Assembly (NCBI GenBank): GCA_030447585.1
Contig: JAUJOO010000009.1
Location: 103,374 to 149,899, forward strand
Length of the DNA stretch: 46,526 nt
Source of the DNA: Nocardioidaceae bacterium
Lineage (GTDB): Bacteria; Actinomycetota; Actinomycetes; Propionibacteriales; Nocardioidaceae
Direction: 5' to 3'
Part shown: positions 1 through 8,629 of the stretch, piece by piece
Position numbering within the stretch: position 1 is the stretch's first letter
Layout of the letters: each line of letters starts with the position of its first letter
Made by a program: the position numbers and the translations under genes
The notes under the pieces: model-generated
Seen by the model: only the letters and a program-made list of their open reading frames with translations
Database searches by the model: none
What the model was told of the DNA's origin: nothing

Positions 1-1629
1 ATCGTCGGGGCTCTGATCGCCCTTCTCGTGGTGCTCCCGGTGTTCCGTCTCGGGTACGTCGTCTGGACCGAGGGGGCCGCGCAGCTGGACGAGGTGTTCG
101 CCAGGCCTGGTCTCGGCGAAGCCGTTGTCAACACCGTGGGGCTCTCGGTGGCCGTCACCTTGGTCGCGGTCCCTCTGGGTGTCCTCGTCGCGTTGGGCCT
201 GCGCAGAGGTGACGTGCCGGGTCGGCGTTGGTGGCGGTTCTCGATGCTCCTTCCGGTGCTGGTTCCTCAGTTCGTCCTCGGGTACAGCTGGACCCAGGCC
301 TACGGGCGTGCGGGATTCACCGACACCCTCCTCGGTCTGCCGTGGCCGTCGGTTCAGGGTCCGTGGGGTGTGTGGGCTGTGCTGGTGGTCAACACCGTTC
401 CGCTGACGTACCTGCTGGTGGCGGTCGGACTCGCCACCCGCGCAGAACCGAACATGGAGCGGGCAGCGCGTGCCTCTGGGGCCGTGCCCGTAGCCGTGCT
501 TCGCGACGTGACGCTACCGCTGCTGCGTCCCTCCATCGCTGCGGCGTCCGTGCTGTGCTTCGTGCTCACCATGGAGAGCTTCGCGGTACCTCAGGTGATG
601 GGCACCCCGGCCGGGTTCACCACCATCACCACCACGATCTATCGGGACCTGTCGCTGGGCAGCGACCCGCTGTCGTTCGTCGAGGCGCTGACCCTTGCGT
701 TGCTTCTGGTCGCCCTGACCGTGGCCGTGGTGGTCCCAGCGGACCTGTGGCTCGGACCTCGGCTACGCGTCACCCGGGTCGCCGACTCGGAGGGTGCCCC
801 CATCGTCTCGCCGAAGGGAGGAGCTGGTCGATGGGTCGCCGCCGGCGTTGGCGGCTACCTCGTCCTCGGCGTCGTGGTTCCTCTTGCCGCACTGGTCGCC
901 GCCGCCGTCACCCCCGCCCTCGGGGTCAGCCCTAGCCCCGCCAACTGGACCCTCGACAACTTCCGCTTCATCATCAACTCGCGAAACGCAGCGGCGCTGG
1001 GCCGAAGCGCACTGCTGGCATTCACCGCGGCCGGACTCCTCACCATCCTCGGCGCGGCGGTGGCTGTGCTGGAACGCCGCCGCGCCGGTCGCGCGATGGC
1101 AAGCATGGTGACCGTGACACTCGTCCTCCCCGGTTCGACCCTCGCCGTCGCGCTGCTCATCACGTACGGTCGCTGGATCGGTGGGACGCTCACCTTGATC
1201 CTGTTGGCCTACCTCGCCAAGCTGTGGGCGTTCGCGCACCGACCCATCTCCGGCGCGCTGGACCGCCTGCCCCCCGGCGAGCTGCAGGCGGCCCGGGCGA
1301 GCGGTGCCGGTGCCCTCACGGCCGTGCGCACCGTGGCGCTGCGCCCCTTGGCACCGGCGCTGCTCGGGGCGTGGCTGATCTGCTTTGTCACCGCGCTGCA
1401 CGAGGTGACCATGTCCAGCCTCCTCTACGGCCCAGACGGCGACACGCTGGCTGTTGCGGTCCTGAACAGCGCGGAGCTCGGCCGTGTCGGCGCGACGGCA
1501 GCACTCTCGGTGGTACTCACCTTGCTGCTGATCGTCCCGGCGCTGCCGTTGTGGCTCCTCATCCGGCGGCTGCAGTCTCCCCGGAGCCTCGCCACAACTC
1601 CCGCGAGCGGCCCAGCGCATGTCAACTGA
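1..1629 (+). CDS. Iron(III)-type ABC transporter permease (5' end outside window)
   Basis: This is the inner-membrane permease of a binding-protein-dependent importer of the FbpB/ThiP type, which moves substrate delivered by an extracytoplasmic lipoprotein. The reading frame is open to base 1, so the N-terminus is missing; 542 residues remain. Hydrophobic helices occur throughout, in two halves that each carry an EAA-type cytoplasmic loop contacting the ATPase: around residues 150-175 (ARASGAVPVAVLRDV, then LPLLRPS) and around 420-445 (ARASGAGALTAVRTVALRP). A fused two-domain permease of this sort is typical of Fe(III) transporters. It overlaps the ATPase gene that follows by 11 bases, so the two are translationally coupled. 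No binding protein is visible; it should lie to the left. Iron specificity is inferred from the family and from the second iron transporter 8 kb away; thiamine or phosphonate-type transport is possible. Confidence 0.88.
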   Translation: MVGALIALLVVLPVFRLGYVVWTEGAAQLDEVFARPGLGEAVVNTVGLSVAVTLVAVPLGVLVALGLRRGDVPGRRWWRFSMLLPVLVPQFVLGYSWTQAYGRAGFTDTLLGLPWPSVQGPWGVWAVLVVNTVPLTYLLVAVGLATRAEPNMERAARASGAVPVAVLRDVTLPLLRPSIAAASVLCFVLTMESFAVPQVMGTPAGFTTITTTIYRDLSLGSDPLSFVEALTLALLLVALTVAVVVPADLWLGPRLRVTRVADSEGAPIVSPKGGAGRWVAAGVGGYLVLGVVVPLAALVAAAVTPALGVSPSPANWTLDNFRFIINSRNAAALGRSALLAFTAAGLLTILGAAVAVLERRRAGRAMASMVTVTLVLPGSTLAVALLITYGRWIGGTLTLILLAYLAKLWAFAHRPISGALDRLPPGELQAARASGAGALTAVRTVALRPLAPALLGAWLICFVTALHEVTMSSLLYGPDGDTLAVAVLNSAELGRVGATAALSVVLTLLLIVPALPLWLLIRRLQSPRSLATTPASGPAHVN

Positions 1630-2713
1630 GTCTCCGCACGTACTCGAGGTGCGCCGCCTGACCGTCAGCTATCACGGTTCGGTCGCCGTGGACGACGTGA
1701 CCCTCCAGGTACGCCGCGGGGAGATCTTGGCGCTGCTAGGTCCGTCCGGCTCCGGCAAGTCGACGCTGCTCAGCACGGTCGCCGGCTTCCTGCCACCCAC
1801 GCGGGGGGAGGTGTGGCTGGACGGACGGCTGGTGGCCAGCGAGGAGCAGGCCGAGCCGCCGGAGCGCCGAGACGTCGCCGTCGTCTTCCAGAGCTACGCC
1901 CTGTGGCCGCACCTGAGCGCGCTCGACACCGTCGCCTACCCCATCCGGCGCCGCGGCTCGACACGGCGTACCGCCAGACGAGAGGCACTGGACATCTTGG
2001 ACCGGCTCCGGATCGGACACCTCGCCGACCGGCGCCCGGCAGAGCTGTCCGGAGGTGAGCAGCAGCGGGTCGGGCTCGCCCGCGCACTGGCCCGACAGGC
2101 CTCGGTCTACCTGTTCGACGAGCCCACTGCGCACCTCGACACGCACGTTCGAGGAGTCTTCCTCGACGAGATGGTCGTACGACGCGAGGCGAGCGGCGCC
2201 GGAGGGCTCTACGCGACCCATGACGCCGAGGAGGCCCTCGGTCTCGCCGACCGGGTCGCCCTGCTCAATGCCGGCCGGCTGGTGCAGCTCGGAACGCCCC
2301 AGCAGGTCTACGCGGAGCCTGCGGACGTCTGGGCCGCCCGGCTCACCGGCCCCGCTTCGGTGCTCGACGTGGCGGTCACAGACGCCGGGGGCGGGCGATG
2401 CACGGTTGACCTGCAGGGCCAGCTGATCACGGTGGAAGGGCCTGCGGCGACCGTGCAGCACCGGTCGGTACCGTTGCTGGTCCGTCCGGGCTGGGCTCGG
2501 CTCGGCGGTGAGCTGCGGGGGCGTCTGCGGGCCGTCAGCTTCCGTGGTCCCCACTCCGACTATCTCGTCGAGACGCCGGCGGGCGAGGTGCTGATCCGAG
2601 AGGTCGGTCCTCCGCGCCACGCCGCGGAAGACGACGTCGCCTGGACGCTCACCCGCGCCTGGCCGTTGGGTGGCGAGCCAGGCAGGCTCGCCGACGAGGG
2701 AGTAGCGGGCTAG
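1619..2713 (+). CDS. ABC transporter ATP-binding protein, Fe(III)/FbpC-like
   Basis: This 364-residue ATPase powers the preceding permease. It shows Walker A (LGPSGSGKST), a Q-loop (VFQSYALWPHL), the signature LSGGEQQR, Walker B (VYLFDEPTAHLD) and an H-loop histidine (ATHDAEEAL). Residues from about 245 onward form a TOBE-like beta-rich C-terminus, as in FbpC, PotA and UgpC ATPases. The ATG at 1619 lies inside the last codons of the permease gene, which supports this start. The stop overlaps by a few bases the stop of the convergent gene on the minus strand. The C-terminal domain is somewhat divergent but no catalytic motif is missing. The substrate assignment to ferric iron is inference; the ATPase role is secure. 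Confidence 0.9.
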   Translation: MSTESPHVLEVRRLTVSYHGSVAVDDVTLQVRRGEILALLGPSGSGKSTLLSTVAGFLPPTRGEVWLDGRLVASEEQAEPPERRDVAVVFQSYALWPHLSALDTVAYPIRRRGSTRRTARREALDILDRLRIGHLADRRPAELSGGEQQRVGLARALARQASVYLFDEPTAHLDTHVRGVFLDEMVVRREASGAGGLYATHDAEEALGLADRVALLNAGRLVQLGTPQQVYAEPADVWAARLTGPASVLDVAVTDAGGGRCTVDLQGQLITVEGPAATVQHRSVPLLVRPGWARLGGELRGRLRAVSFRGPHSDYLVETPAGEVLIREVGPPRHAAEDDVAWTLTRAWPLGGEPGRLADEGVAG

Positions 2714-3549
2714 ACCAGCAACCCTGCCGGGCCGGAGTCGCCCGCATCGTTGACGATGGCCATGTGCCGGTCCGTGTAGTAGCGCAGGGAGCGGCGCTGC
2801 CGGTCGCTGATCCGGTCGCACACCCACTCCCAGTGCAGCGAGACCCAGTCGCCCACGGCAAGCTCGGACACCATGCCGACTCCGTCGATCGAGCGGACGA
2901 CGGTCTCGACCAGCGGCGGACCGTAGTCGAGGCGGCGGCCGTCCCACGTCAACGGCGCCGACTCCACGACGACCTGGTCTCCCTGCAGACTGAGGACCTT
3001 CCCCCAGCGGATCCGGCAGCGGTCGAGCACCGTGAGAGCCTGCGCCGCCCTGCGGTCGTCACCGAGCAGCCCCACCCACGGATAGATGAGAAAGACCGCG
3101 AAGCTGTGGTGGGGGACGCCGCCGGCGAGCACTCCCTCGGCCAGGCTCGAAAACCGGGGACCTGACCTGAAGCGGAACCGGTCCTCCATCGAGTTCGCCA
3201 CCTTTGGCACGCCTATCTGGTCCAGCCTCGGGCTGCCCACCCAGTAGGCCTCGACGGCGCGGCGGTCCAGCGGGTCGGCGAGCCCGGTGCCGTGCGCGAT
3301 GAGCTCGAGGTACGGCCAGGCCCCGGCGAACTCCTTCGCCATCGCGCGGAGGCCACCGTCGTCTTCTCCTCTCACGCCTTGCTGGAAGAACGCGACGTTG
3401 TCGATCGGCCCGCAGTAGCCATGGTGGTTGGGTGGGAAGGCGTAGCGAGCAAACAGGACCGGTCCCGGCACCGTGCTGGCAGCGGATCTGCCGCTGGCTG
3501 TCGGTCGGACATCCGTCCGGACCGTGGCGTCGACGATGGGCTCACGCAT
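2710..3549 (-). CDS. DUF6390-like protein, possibly hydrogenase-associated
   Basis: A 279-residue soluble protein of unknown activity. I believe it belongs to the actinobacterial DUF6390 family, which I recall next to [NiFe]-hydrogenase genes; that is memory, not proof. The conserved-looking N-terminus has aromatic and histidine residues around a cysteine at residue 46 (PPNHHGYCGPID), and later segments look like a globular alpha/beta fold without signal peptide or membrane helix. I chose the ATG at 3549 because it overlaps the stop of a tiny HypC-like frame (ATGCGTGA), giving translational coupling; an upstream in-frame ATG at 3585 would add 12 residues of unlikely composition. No hydrogenase subunit lies in the window, so if the association holds, this is an orphan pair. 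Confidence 0.6.
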   Translation of the reverse strand: MREPIVDATVRTDVRPTASGRSAASTVPGPVLFARYAFPPNHHGYCGPIDNVAFFQQGVRGEDDGGLRAMAKEFAGAWPYLELIAHGTGLADPLDRRAVEAYWVGSPRLDQIGVPKVANSMEDRFRFRSGPRFSSLAEGVLAGGVPHHSFAVFLIYPWVGLLGDDRRAAQALTVLDRCRIRWGKVLSLQGDQVVVESAPLTWDGRRLDYGPPLVETVVRSIDGVGMVSELAVGDWVSLHWEWVCDRISDRQRRSLRYYTDRHMAIVNDAGDSGPAGLLV

Positions 3550-3670
3550 GGGGCACCACCTCGATCTCATCGGGGTCGGCGTCACGGGGCCAACCCATCA
3601 TCTCTAGTCCGGACATCGCCTGCCCGGCTCCGGCTGCGTCCACCCGTTGCACCGCGAAACCGAGACACAT
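3542..3670 (-). CDS. Tiny HypC/HupF-like protein (42 residues)
   Basis: This frame begins MCLGFAVQRV, which resembles the N-terminal signature of HypC/HybG/HupF hydrogenase-maturation chaperones, where Met-Cys-Leu-Gly places the metal-ligating cysteine at position 2. HypC proteins usually have 75-95 residues; this one stops after 42, so it either retains only the N-terminal part of the fold or is a divergent miniature form. A GGAG stands about 8 bases upstream of the ATG, and the stop overlaps the ATG of the downstream DUF6390-like gene, so a real coupled pair is plausible. It starts 54 bases after the epimerase gene on the same strand. The short length makes the assignment tentative. Confidence 0.5.
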   Translation of the reverse strand: MCLGFAVQRVDAAGAGQAMSGLEMMGWPRDADPDEIEVVPHA

Positions 3671-3694
3671 TCCGACTACTCCGTTCGTCTGCTT

Positions 3695-3718
3695 GTGAGG
3701 CTGTCCGTGAGGCTGTCC
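3695..3718. repeat. 12-bp tandem duplication
   Basis: The 12-mer GTGAGGCTGTCC occurs twice head to tail (3695-3706 and 3707-3718). It sits between the epimerase stop and the start of the HypC-like frame, where a leader or promoter for the small operon might lie. No function is evident. Confidence 0.7.
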
Positions 3719-3724
3719 GTGCCG

Positions 3725-4723
3725 TCAGCTGGGAGAGGCGAGGCGCCAGCCACTCAGCAGCTCGGCTTCCCGCTCGGCCGAGATTCCCCATCCTGCCACC
3801 AGTTCTGGCTGGTCACGCTTGATCCACTCCCAGGTGTCAGAGACCGTCTGGGCCAGCGGTCGCAACGACAGGCCGGCGGCGATCGCCCGGGTCGGATCTG
3901 CTGCCAGCGTGTTCTCGACCCGGCCCTCGGTCCACAAGGGCAGAGACCGAGATGTCTCACCCTGCTCGGTCAGCCAGCCCGCATTGACCCAGGTGAGTGT
4001 CGTGCCCTGCGGGCCGACCGCTCGAACGGTGGTGTCCAGGAGGTCTCCGAAGCCGAACGGCGGGGTCGGTGAGACGATGTTGAAGGCGCCGCTCGCCTTG
4101 TCCTCGCACAAGGTGACCGCGAACTCGCCCTGGTCTCTCGCGTCGATGACCTGAATCGGGGCGTCGTACGGACCGGGGGCGAGCACGTCGCCACCTTGGG
4201 CGATGCGGCGTACCCACCAGGTGAAGCGACCGGTGTGGTCGTGCGGTCCGATGACGTACGTCGGCCGCAGGATCGCCAGGCCCGTGTTGCCGTACGCCGC
4301 CTCAGCTGCCTCCTCGCAGAGGACCTTGAGCCCGCCATAGGTCTCGGCCGAGACCTCCTCGGTGGTGGGGTCCTCGAGTCTCACGAGCGGCGAGTCCTCG
4401 TCGAGGCCAGGGGCGGGCGGCTCGGCATACACAGACATCGTCGACACGAAGATGTGGTGACCTCCGCGCCCGCCGAGAGCCTCGGCGAGCGCGGTCACCT
4501 GGCGCGGCACGTAGGCGCAGACGTCGACGGTGGCGTCGAACTCGCGATCGTGCAGGGCCGAGAGATCGCCGTCGCGGTCTGCGAGCAGGTGTTCGGCGTC
4601 GTCGAACGCAGGGTCGTTCGACCGGCCACGGTGAAGGAGGCTGACCTCGTGGTCTCTGGCCATCGCTGCTTCGGCCATGGCTCGGCCGACGAAGCGAGTT
4701 CCTCCAATGAAAAGAATGCGCAT
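3725..4723 (-). CDS. NAD-dependent epimerase/dehydratase (atypical SDR)
   Basis: A 332-residue Rossmann-fold protein of the extended or atypical SDR superfamily, acting on an unknown, probably nucleotide-sugar or similar, substrate. The N-terminus MRILFIGGTRFVGRAM is the dinucleotide-binding beta-alpha-beta with a glycine motif, and the active-site tyrosine and lysine are present as YGGLK around residue 140. I chose the ATG at 4723 because the glycine motif begins immediately after it; a longer frame reaching 4819 adds cysteine- and arginine-rich residues unlike the family. An AAGG lies about 10 bases upstream. The gene reads toward the HypC-like/DUF6390 pair and may be co-transcribed with it. 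It is divergent from the M23 peptidase gene across 180 bp that must hold both promoters. Confidence 0.85.
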   Translation of the reverse strand: MRILFIGGTRFVGRAMAEAAMARDHEVSLLHRGRSNDPAFDDAEHLLADRDGDLSALHDREFDATVDVCAYVPRQVTALAEALGGRGGHHIFVSTMSVYAEPPAPGLDEDSPLVRLEDPTTEEVSAETYGGLKVLCEEAAEAAYGNTGLAILRPTYVIGPHDHTGRFTWWVRRIAQGGDVLAPGPYDAPIQVIDARDQGEFAVTLCEDKASGAFNIVSPTPPFGFGDLLDTTVRAVGPQGTTLTWVNAGWLTEQGETSRSLPLWTEGRVENTLAADPTRAIAAGLSLRPLAQTVSDTWEWIKRDQPELVAGWGISAEREAELLSGWRLASPS

Positions 4724-4903
4724 GCCTGGGACCTTAGTTCGGCAAGCGCCGTCTCGCAGGGCAGCCCCCGGCCTGGGTGCGTGGATATCGCGACAGGGGC
4801 AGACAGGGACGCCGATCACGGCTAGGGTGCTGGGGCGACTGGGACAAAAGTGACACCTGTTCCCGGTGTGCCAGATGTGATTGTCGAAATGGAAGGTAGC
4901 CCC

Positions 4904-6100
4904 GTGCGCGCACCTACCCCTCCCCGTACCTTGCGCCTGACCGTGGCGGTCGCGGTTTGCGGAGGGCTGCTCGCCTTTGGTGCGCCTGCTCTTGCGGCGG
5001 AGAAACCAACGTTCCAGATGCCCTTTGCCTGCGCGGAGCGGTGGGAGGGGAGCACTCGGTCCTCACACAGCCCCAGCTACTGGTCGATCGACTGGAACCG
5101 AGACGCCCACGATCTGGGGCAGAAAGTAGTCGCGTCCGCCTCAGGCGTCGTCACCTCCGTCGTCAACCTCGGCAGCAGCAGCTACGGGCTGTACCTGGTC
5201 ATCGACCACGGGAACGGGTGGACGAGCCTGCACGCACACCTCATGAAGACCTTTGTCGTCGTAGGCCAGCGTGTCGACCAGGGCCAGGTCGTCGCCCTGC
5301 TCGGCAACTCCGGCAGCTCGAGCGGCCCGCACCTGCACTACGAGCAACGCCTCGACAGGCAGGGCCAACGCGCGTTCTTCGACAAGGTCGCTTTCGTCTA
5401 CAACTCCTGGCTGACTTCGCAGAACTGTGTCGACGTGCCGCTGATCGGCGAGTGGAATGGCAAGGGCGCCAGCAACGTCGGCACATTTCGGCGGCATGCG
5501 GGCAGTGGGCTCTTCCGGGCCCGGATGCCCAACGGCACGATCATCCGAACCCTGCTGGGCAAGCCGACAGACGAGCCCGTCGTCGGTGACTGGGACGGCG
5601 ACGGAGTGTCCGACCGTGGCGTGTGGACACGTACCACTCGAACGTTCACCTTGAGGGAGGCGAGCGGCGCCACGACGTCGTTCGTGTTCGGACAGTCCAC
5701 GGACACCCCCCTGGCCGGAGACTGGAACGGCGACGGGAAGTCCGAGGTCGGTGTGTTCCGGCCCTCCAACGCGACGTTCTACCTCCGCAACGCGGCCGGC
5801 GGCTACACGACGAAGAAGTTCGGCGTCGTCTCCAGCCTGCCCGTGGTCGGTGACTGGAACGGCGACGGCAAGTTCGAGCCCGGTGTGTACAGCCCCGCGA
5901 CACAGACGTTCAGGCTCGCCCGCTCGGACGGCACCGCCCAGACGGTGACCTTCGGGACCGCCACCTCGTTGCCGGTGGTCGGCTACTGGGGGCCTGACAA
6001 GACGAGCGACCTCGGCGCCTGGGACGGCCGCACGGGAACCTTCGTTAAGCGGTTGAGCCCGACGCAGACCGAGTCGGTCCGGTTCGGCAAGCTTCGCTAG
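4904..6100 (+). CDS. Secreted M23 metallopeptidase with FG-GAP/VCBS-like repeats
   Basis: A 398-residue exported protein. A GTG at 4904 with GAAGG just upstream gives a clean signal peptide (Arg-rich start, hydrophobic VAVAVCGGLLAFGAPALA, cleavage after ALA). Residues about 30-170 form an M23/LytM domain: an early His and Asp ligand pair in SHSPSYWSIDW, a middle LHAHL, and the terminal HxH in SGPHLHYE. This domain should cleave peptidoglycan cross-links. From about residue 185 onward there are four to five repeats of roughly 45 residues centred on GDWNGDGKSEVGVF, as in FG-GAP or VCBS-like propellers whose Asp-rich loops bind calcium; they probably direct cell-wall or surface attachment. In-frame starts further upstream (ATG 4889, ATG 4850) would spoil the signal peptide. 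Confidence 0.88.
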   Translation: MRAPTPPRTLRLTVAVAVCGGLLAFGAPALAAEKPTFQMPFACAERWEGSTRSSHSPSYWSIDWNRDAHDLGQKVVASASGVVTSVVNLGSSSYGLYLVIDHGNGWTSLHAHLMKTFVVVGQRVDQGQVVALLGNSGSSSGPHLHYEQRLDRQGQRAFFDKVAFVYNSWLTSQNCVDVPLIGEWNGKGASNVGTFRRHAGSGLFRARMPNGTIIRTLLGKPTDEPVVGDWDGDGVSDRGVWTRTTRTFTLREASGATTSFVFGQSTDTPLAGDWNGDGKSEVGVFRPSNATFYLRNAAGGYTTKKFGVVSSLPVVGDWNGDGKFEPGVYSPATQTFRLARSDGTAQTVTFGTATSLPVVGYWGPDKTSDLGAWDGRTGTFVKRLSPTQTESVRFGKLR

Positions 6101-6163
6101 CTGGACCTGCCGGGCCGGTGTTTGCGATGTAAACGGTCCAGCTGGCTGGTTCACATCGCAAAC
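6099..6163. terminator. Interlocked inverted repeats between convergent genes
   Basis: Two perfect inverted repeats overlap in a crossed order. AGCTGGACC (6099-6107) pairs with GGTCCAGCT (6135-6143), and GTTTGCGATGT (6120-6130) pairs with ACATCGCAAAC (6153-6163). They start at the stop of the peptidase gene and lie before the end of the convergent htdX gene. A bidirectional terminator is the simplest role; the crossed pairing could instead give alternative stems or a pseudoknot. No T-tract follows either stem, so intrinsic termination of the classical kind is not shown. Confidence 0.55.
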
Positions 6164-6280
6164 CTGCGGTGTAAAGGGGGGGTTTGCGGTGCACACCTGA
6201 ACGTCGAGATCACAGCGGTCGCCGGACCGGGTAGGAGCAGTCGGCTGCGGTGGGTCTGGGGTGTCCGGGTGGCCGCGCTG

Positions 6281-7171
6281 CTAGTTCTTGCTGACCCGGC
6301 CGAGGAGGTGTGGTGCCTGTGACTTCGCCGACGCGAGCCCGAAGTCGATCGTGCCGCCCGCCTCCCTCGCCCCGAACGCGACGTCGCTCGGGAGCGGCAC
6401 TGGCTTCTTGAACGCGACCGTGACCGAGTAGGCGTCAGGCAGCCGTGGCGTGAGCGCGGCCAGACATCTGGCCTTGCTCCACATCCCATGGGCGATGGGG
6501 GTGGCGAACCCGAAGGCGCGGGCGGTCAGCCGGTAGAGGTGGATCGGGTTGCGGTCCCCCGAGACCGCCGCGTAGCGCCGCCCGAGGCCGGGGTCCAGCG
6601 ACCATCGGATCGGGCCCGCGGGAGCCTCTGGAGGGACGGCAGCCGCTGACCCTGCGGCGTCCCCGCTGGGTCTGCCGCGACCGAGGAAGACGCTCGTCCC
6701 CCGCCAGACCGTCGCGGCGCCGACAGCTGCCTCGGAGACGATGGTGGCGGTGCGTCCGCGAGGATGACGTCTCAGCTCCGTCGCCTGCACGGACAGATCG
6801 AACACCTCGTCGGCACCGAGCGGTCGTAGCTGCTCAATGGTGTTCTCGACGTGCACGGCACCCATGACGGCGAAGGGGAAGTCCGCGGCCGTCATGAGGG
6901 CGAGATGCAGTGGGAAGGCAAGCACGTGCGGATACGTCGCCGGGACTGTCGCAGCCTCCGGGAAGCCGCACACCTCCCGGTATCTCGTGAGCTGAGCCTG
7001 GTCGACGCCTACGCCACGTAGCTCGAGCCGCGTGTCAGGCACAGAGTCGCTCGTCGTACGCCGCACGGCCGGCACGAGCTGGGCACCCGGCAATGCGGGC
7101 AGGGCCGCCTTGACGTACAGCGGAACCAACGACGGCGACTCGCGGAGCAGCTTGGTCGCCACCTCAGGCAC
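6281..7171 (-). CDS. htdX: MaoC-like (3R)-hydroxyacyl dehydratase, HtdX homologue
   Basis: A 296-residue double-hotdog-type dehydratase expected to act on 3-hydroxyacyl-CoA or -ACP thioesters. The C-terminal MaoC domain holds the catalytic Asp/His motif as YAAVSGDRNPIHL, followed by FGFATPIAHGMWSKARCL. The N-terminal half is the degenerate partner hotdog. The GTG at 7171 overlaps the end of the fabG4 gene by 8 bases, which indicates coupled translation; a GTG at 7162 is an alternative. Together with fabG4 and the divergent thiolase it reproduces the order htdX-fabG4/fadA2 that I know from Mycobacterium tuberculosis (Rv0241c-Rv0243). The role is therefore in fatty-acyl chain reduction, elongation or breakdown; the exact chain length is unknown. 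Confidence 0.82.
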   Translation of the reverse strand: MPEVATKLLRESPSLVPLYVKAALPALPGAQLVPAVRRTTSDSVPDTRLELRGVGVDQAQLTRYREVCGFPEAATVPATYPHVLAFPLHLALMTAADFPFAVMGAVHVENTIEQLRPLGADEVFDLSVQATELRRHPRGRTATIVSEAAVGAATVWRGTSVFLGRGRPSGDAAGSAAAVPPEAPAGPIRWSLDPGLGRRYAAVSGDRNPIHLYRLTARAFGFATPIAHGMWSKARCLAALTPRLPDAYSVTVAFKKPVPLPSDVAFGAREAGGTIDFGLASAKSQAPHLLGRVSKN

Positions 7172-8504
7172 CGAGCAGACTCTGGCCGCAGACGCGCACG
7201 ACGTTCCCCGTGACGCCGTAGGAGTCAGGGCTCGCCAGCCATGCGACAGTCTCCGCCACATCAACCGGCAGCCCACCCTGGCTCATGGAGTTCATCCGAC
7301 GCCCTGCCTCCCGGATCATCAGTGGCACCGCCGCCGTCATCTGCGTCTCGATGAAGCCGGGCGCGACAGTATTGACCGTCACGTGCTGCCGCGCAGCGAG
7401 CGGAGCGAGCGCCTGGGCCAGCCCGATCACGCCGGCCTTCGAGGTGGCGTAGTTGGTCTGACCGACGTTTCCTGCGATGCCGGCGATCGAGGCGACCCCG
7501 ACGACCCGTCCGCCCGGCCGTAGCACCGACCGGTCGAGCAGATGGGTGGTGATCCGCTCGGGGGCGAGCAGGTTCACGGCCAGCACCGACGACCAGCGCG
7601 CAGCGTCCATGTTCGCCAGCTTCCTGTCGCGCGTGATGCCGGCGTTGTGGACGACGATGTCGACTCCGCCGTGGCGCTCTTGCAGACAGCGGGCGATCCG
7701 TTGAGGGGCGTCGACGGCGGTGATGTCGAGCGTGACGACGCCACCGCCGAGCTCTTCCATCAGTGCCTGCAGGTCGCTGGCGGCTTGGGGGACGTCGAGG
7801 CCGACCACCGCCGCGCCGTCTCGGTGCAGAGTGCGCGCGATGGCCTCACCGATGCCTCGGGAGGCGCCGGTCACCAAGGCGACCTTGCCGCGAAGCGGCG
7901 TCAGAGGTTCCGCCGCAAGCTCTGGGGCTTCCTCGACCTGGGCGGTGATGTGCACGACCTGGCCGGAGACGTACGCCGACTTGGGCGAAAGGAGGAACTG
8001 GACCGTGGACCCGATGGCGCCGAGGGCGTCCGGGTCTACGTAGACGAGCTGGACGGTGCCGCCGCGGCCGATCTCTTTCCCGAGCGATCGGGTGAAACCT
8101 TCCAGCGCTCGCTGAGCGATCCGAGCTGACACCGAACCCGCCCTCTCGGGCGAGGTGGCCAGCACCGCCACGTGCGGGCACCGGCCGAGTGAACGCACAA
8201 CCGGGGTGAAGAAGTCCCGCAGGGACGCCAGCGCCTCAACCGTCTCGATGCCGGACGCGTCGAAGATCAGACCGGAGTAAGAGACATCCCCGTCACGTTC
8301 GGTGTGTAGGTGGGCACCGGTGGCGGTGATGGTGGCGATCGCGCCTTGGAGCAACCCGCCTGAGCCACCGGCGAGGAAGGTGCCGGAGAGCACCGGCTCA
8401 CCCGCGGTGTACCTTTCCAGCCGGACCGGGTCAGGGAGCCCGAGGTTCCTCACCAGAAACCTTCCCGGTCGAGTCGCGGTGAGTGTCTGGTAGCGGTCGG
8501 ACAC
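7164..8504 (-). CDS. fabG4: High-molecular-weight 3-oxoacyl-ACP/CoA reductase FabG4
   Basis: A 446-residue SDR reductase, much longer than the ~250-residue housekeeping FabG. The C-terminal half is the catalytic domain: TGASRGIG for NADH binding, HNAGITRDR, the active-site Ser, and YATSK. The N-terminal ~200 residues are a degenerate Rossmann domain, the hallmark of HMW FabG4. It should reduce 3-oxoacyl thioesters, working with the dehydratase next door. The start is the GTG at 8504, preceded by GGAGAGAAC; an upstream ATG would add a non-homologous leader. It is divergent from the thiolase across 125 bp, which must contain both promoters. I see no convincing regulator operator there. Confidence 0.88.
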   Translation of the reverse strand: MSDRYQTLTATRPGRFLVRNLGLPDPVRLERYTAGEPVLSGTFLAGGSGGLLQGAIATITATGAHLHTERDGDVSYSGLIFDASGIETVEALASLRDFFTPVVRSLGRCPHVAVLATSPERAGSVSARIAQRALEGFTRSLGKEIGRGGTVQLVYVDPDALGAIGSTVQFLLSPKSAYVSGQVVHITAQVEEAPELAAEPLTPLRGKVALVTGASRGIGEAIARTLHRDGAAVVGLDVPQAASDLQALMEELGGGVVTLDITAVDAPQRIARCLQERHGGVDIVVHNAGITRDRKLANMDAARWSSVLAVNLLAPERITTHLLDRSVLRPGGRVVGVASIAGIAGNVGQTNYATSKAGVIGLAQALAPLAARQHVTVNTVAPGFIETQMTAAVPLMIREAGRRMNSMSQGGLPVDVAETVAWLASPDSYGVTGNVVRVCGQSLLGA

Positions 8505-8629
8505 GTTCTCTCCTCGTTTGGTGCACATCTCTGCGCCGGGCGCTGGGCGAAGCGCCGGCTGCAAATGTAACTTGGCAGGTACTGGCCGATCCCGACGCCT
8601 GCCGCGGTTTTCTCGACAAGGAGCGCATG

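Noticed and set aside
228-935. Open frame with a His-rich run overlapping the permease
   Set aside because: It is out of frame with a strongly supported permease, the His run comes from ACC/ATC codons of the real frame, and no family features are seen.
1736-2947. Long minus-strand frame opposite the ATPase
   Set aside because: Arg/Gly/Ala-rich shadow of the ATPase and the convergent gene; no motifs.
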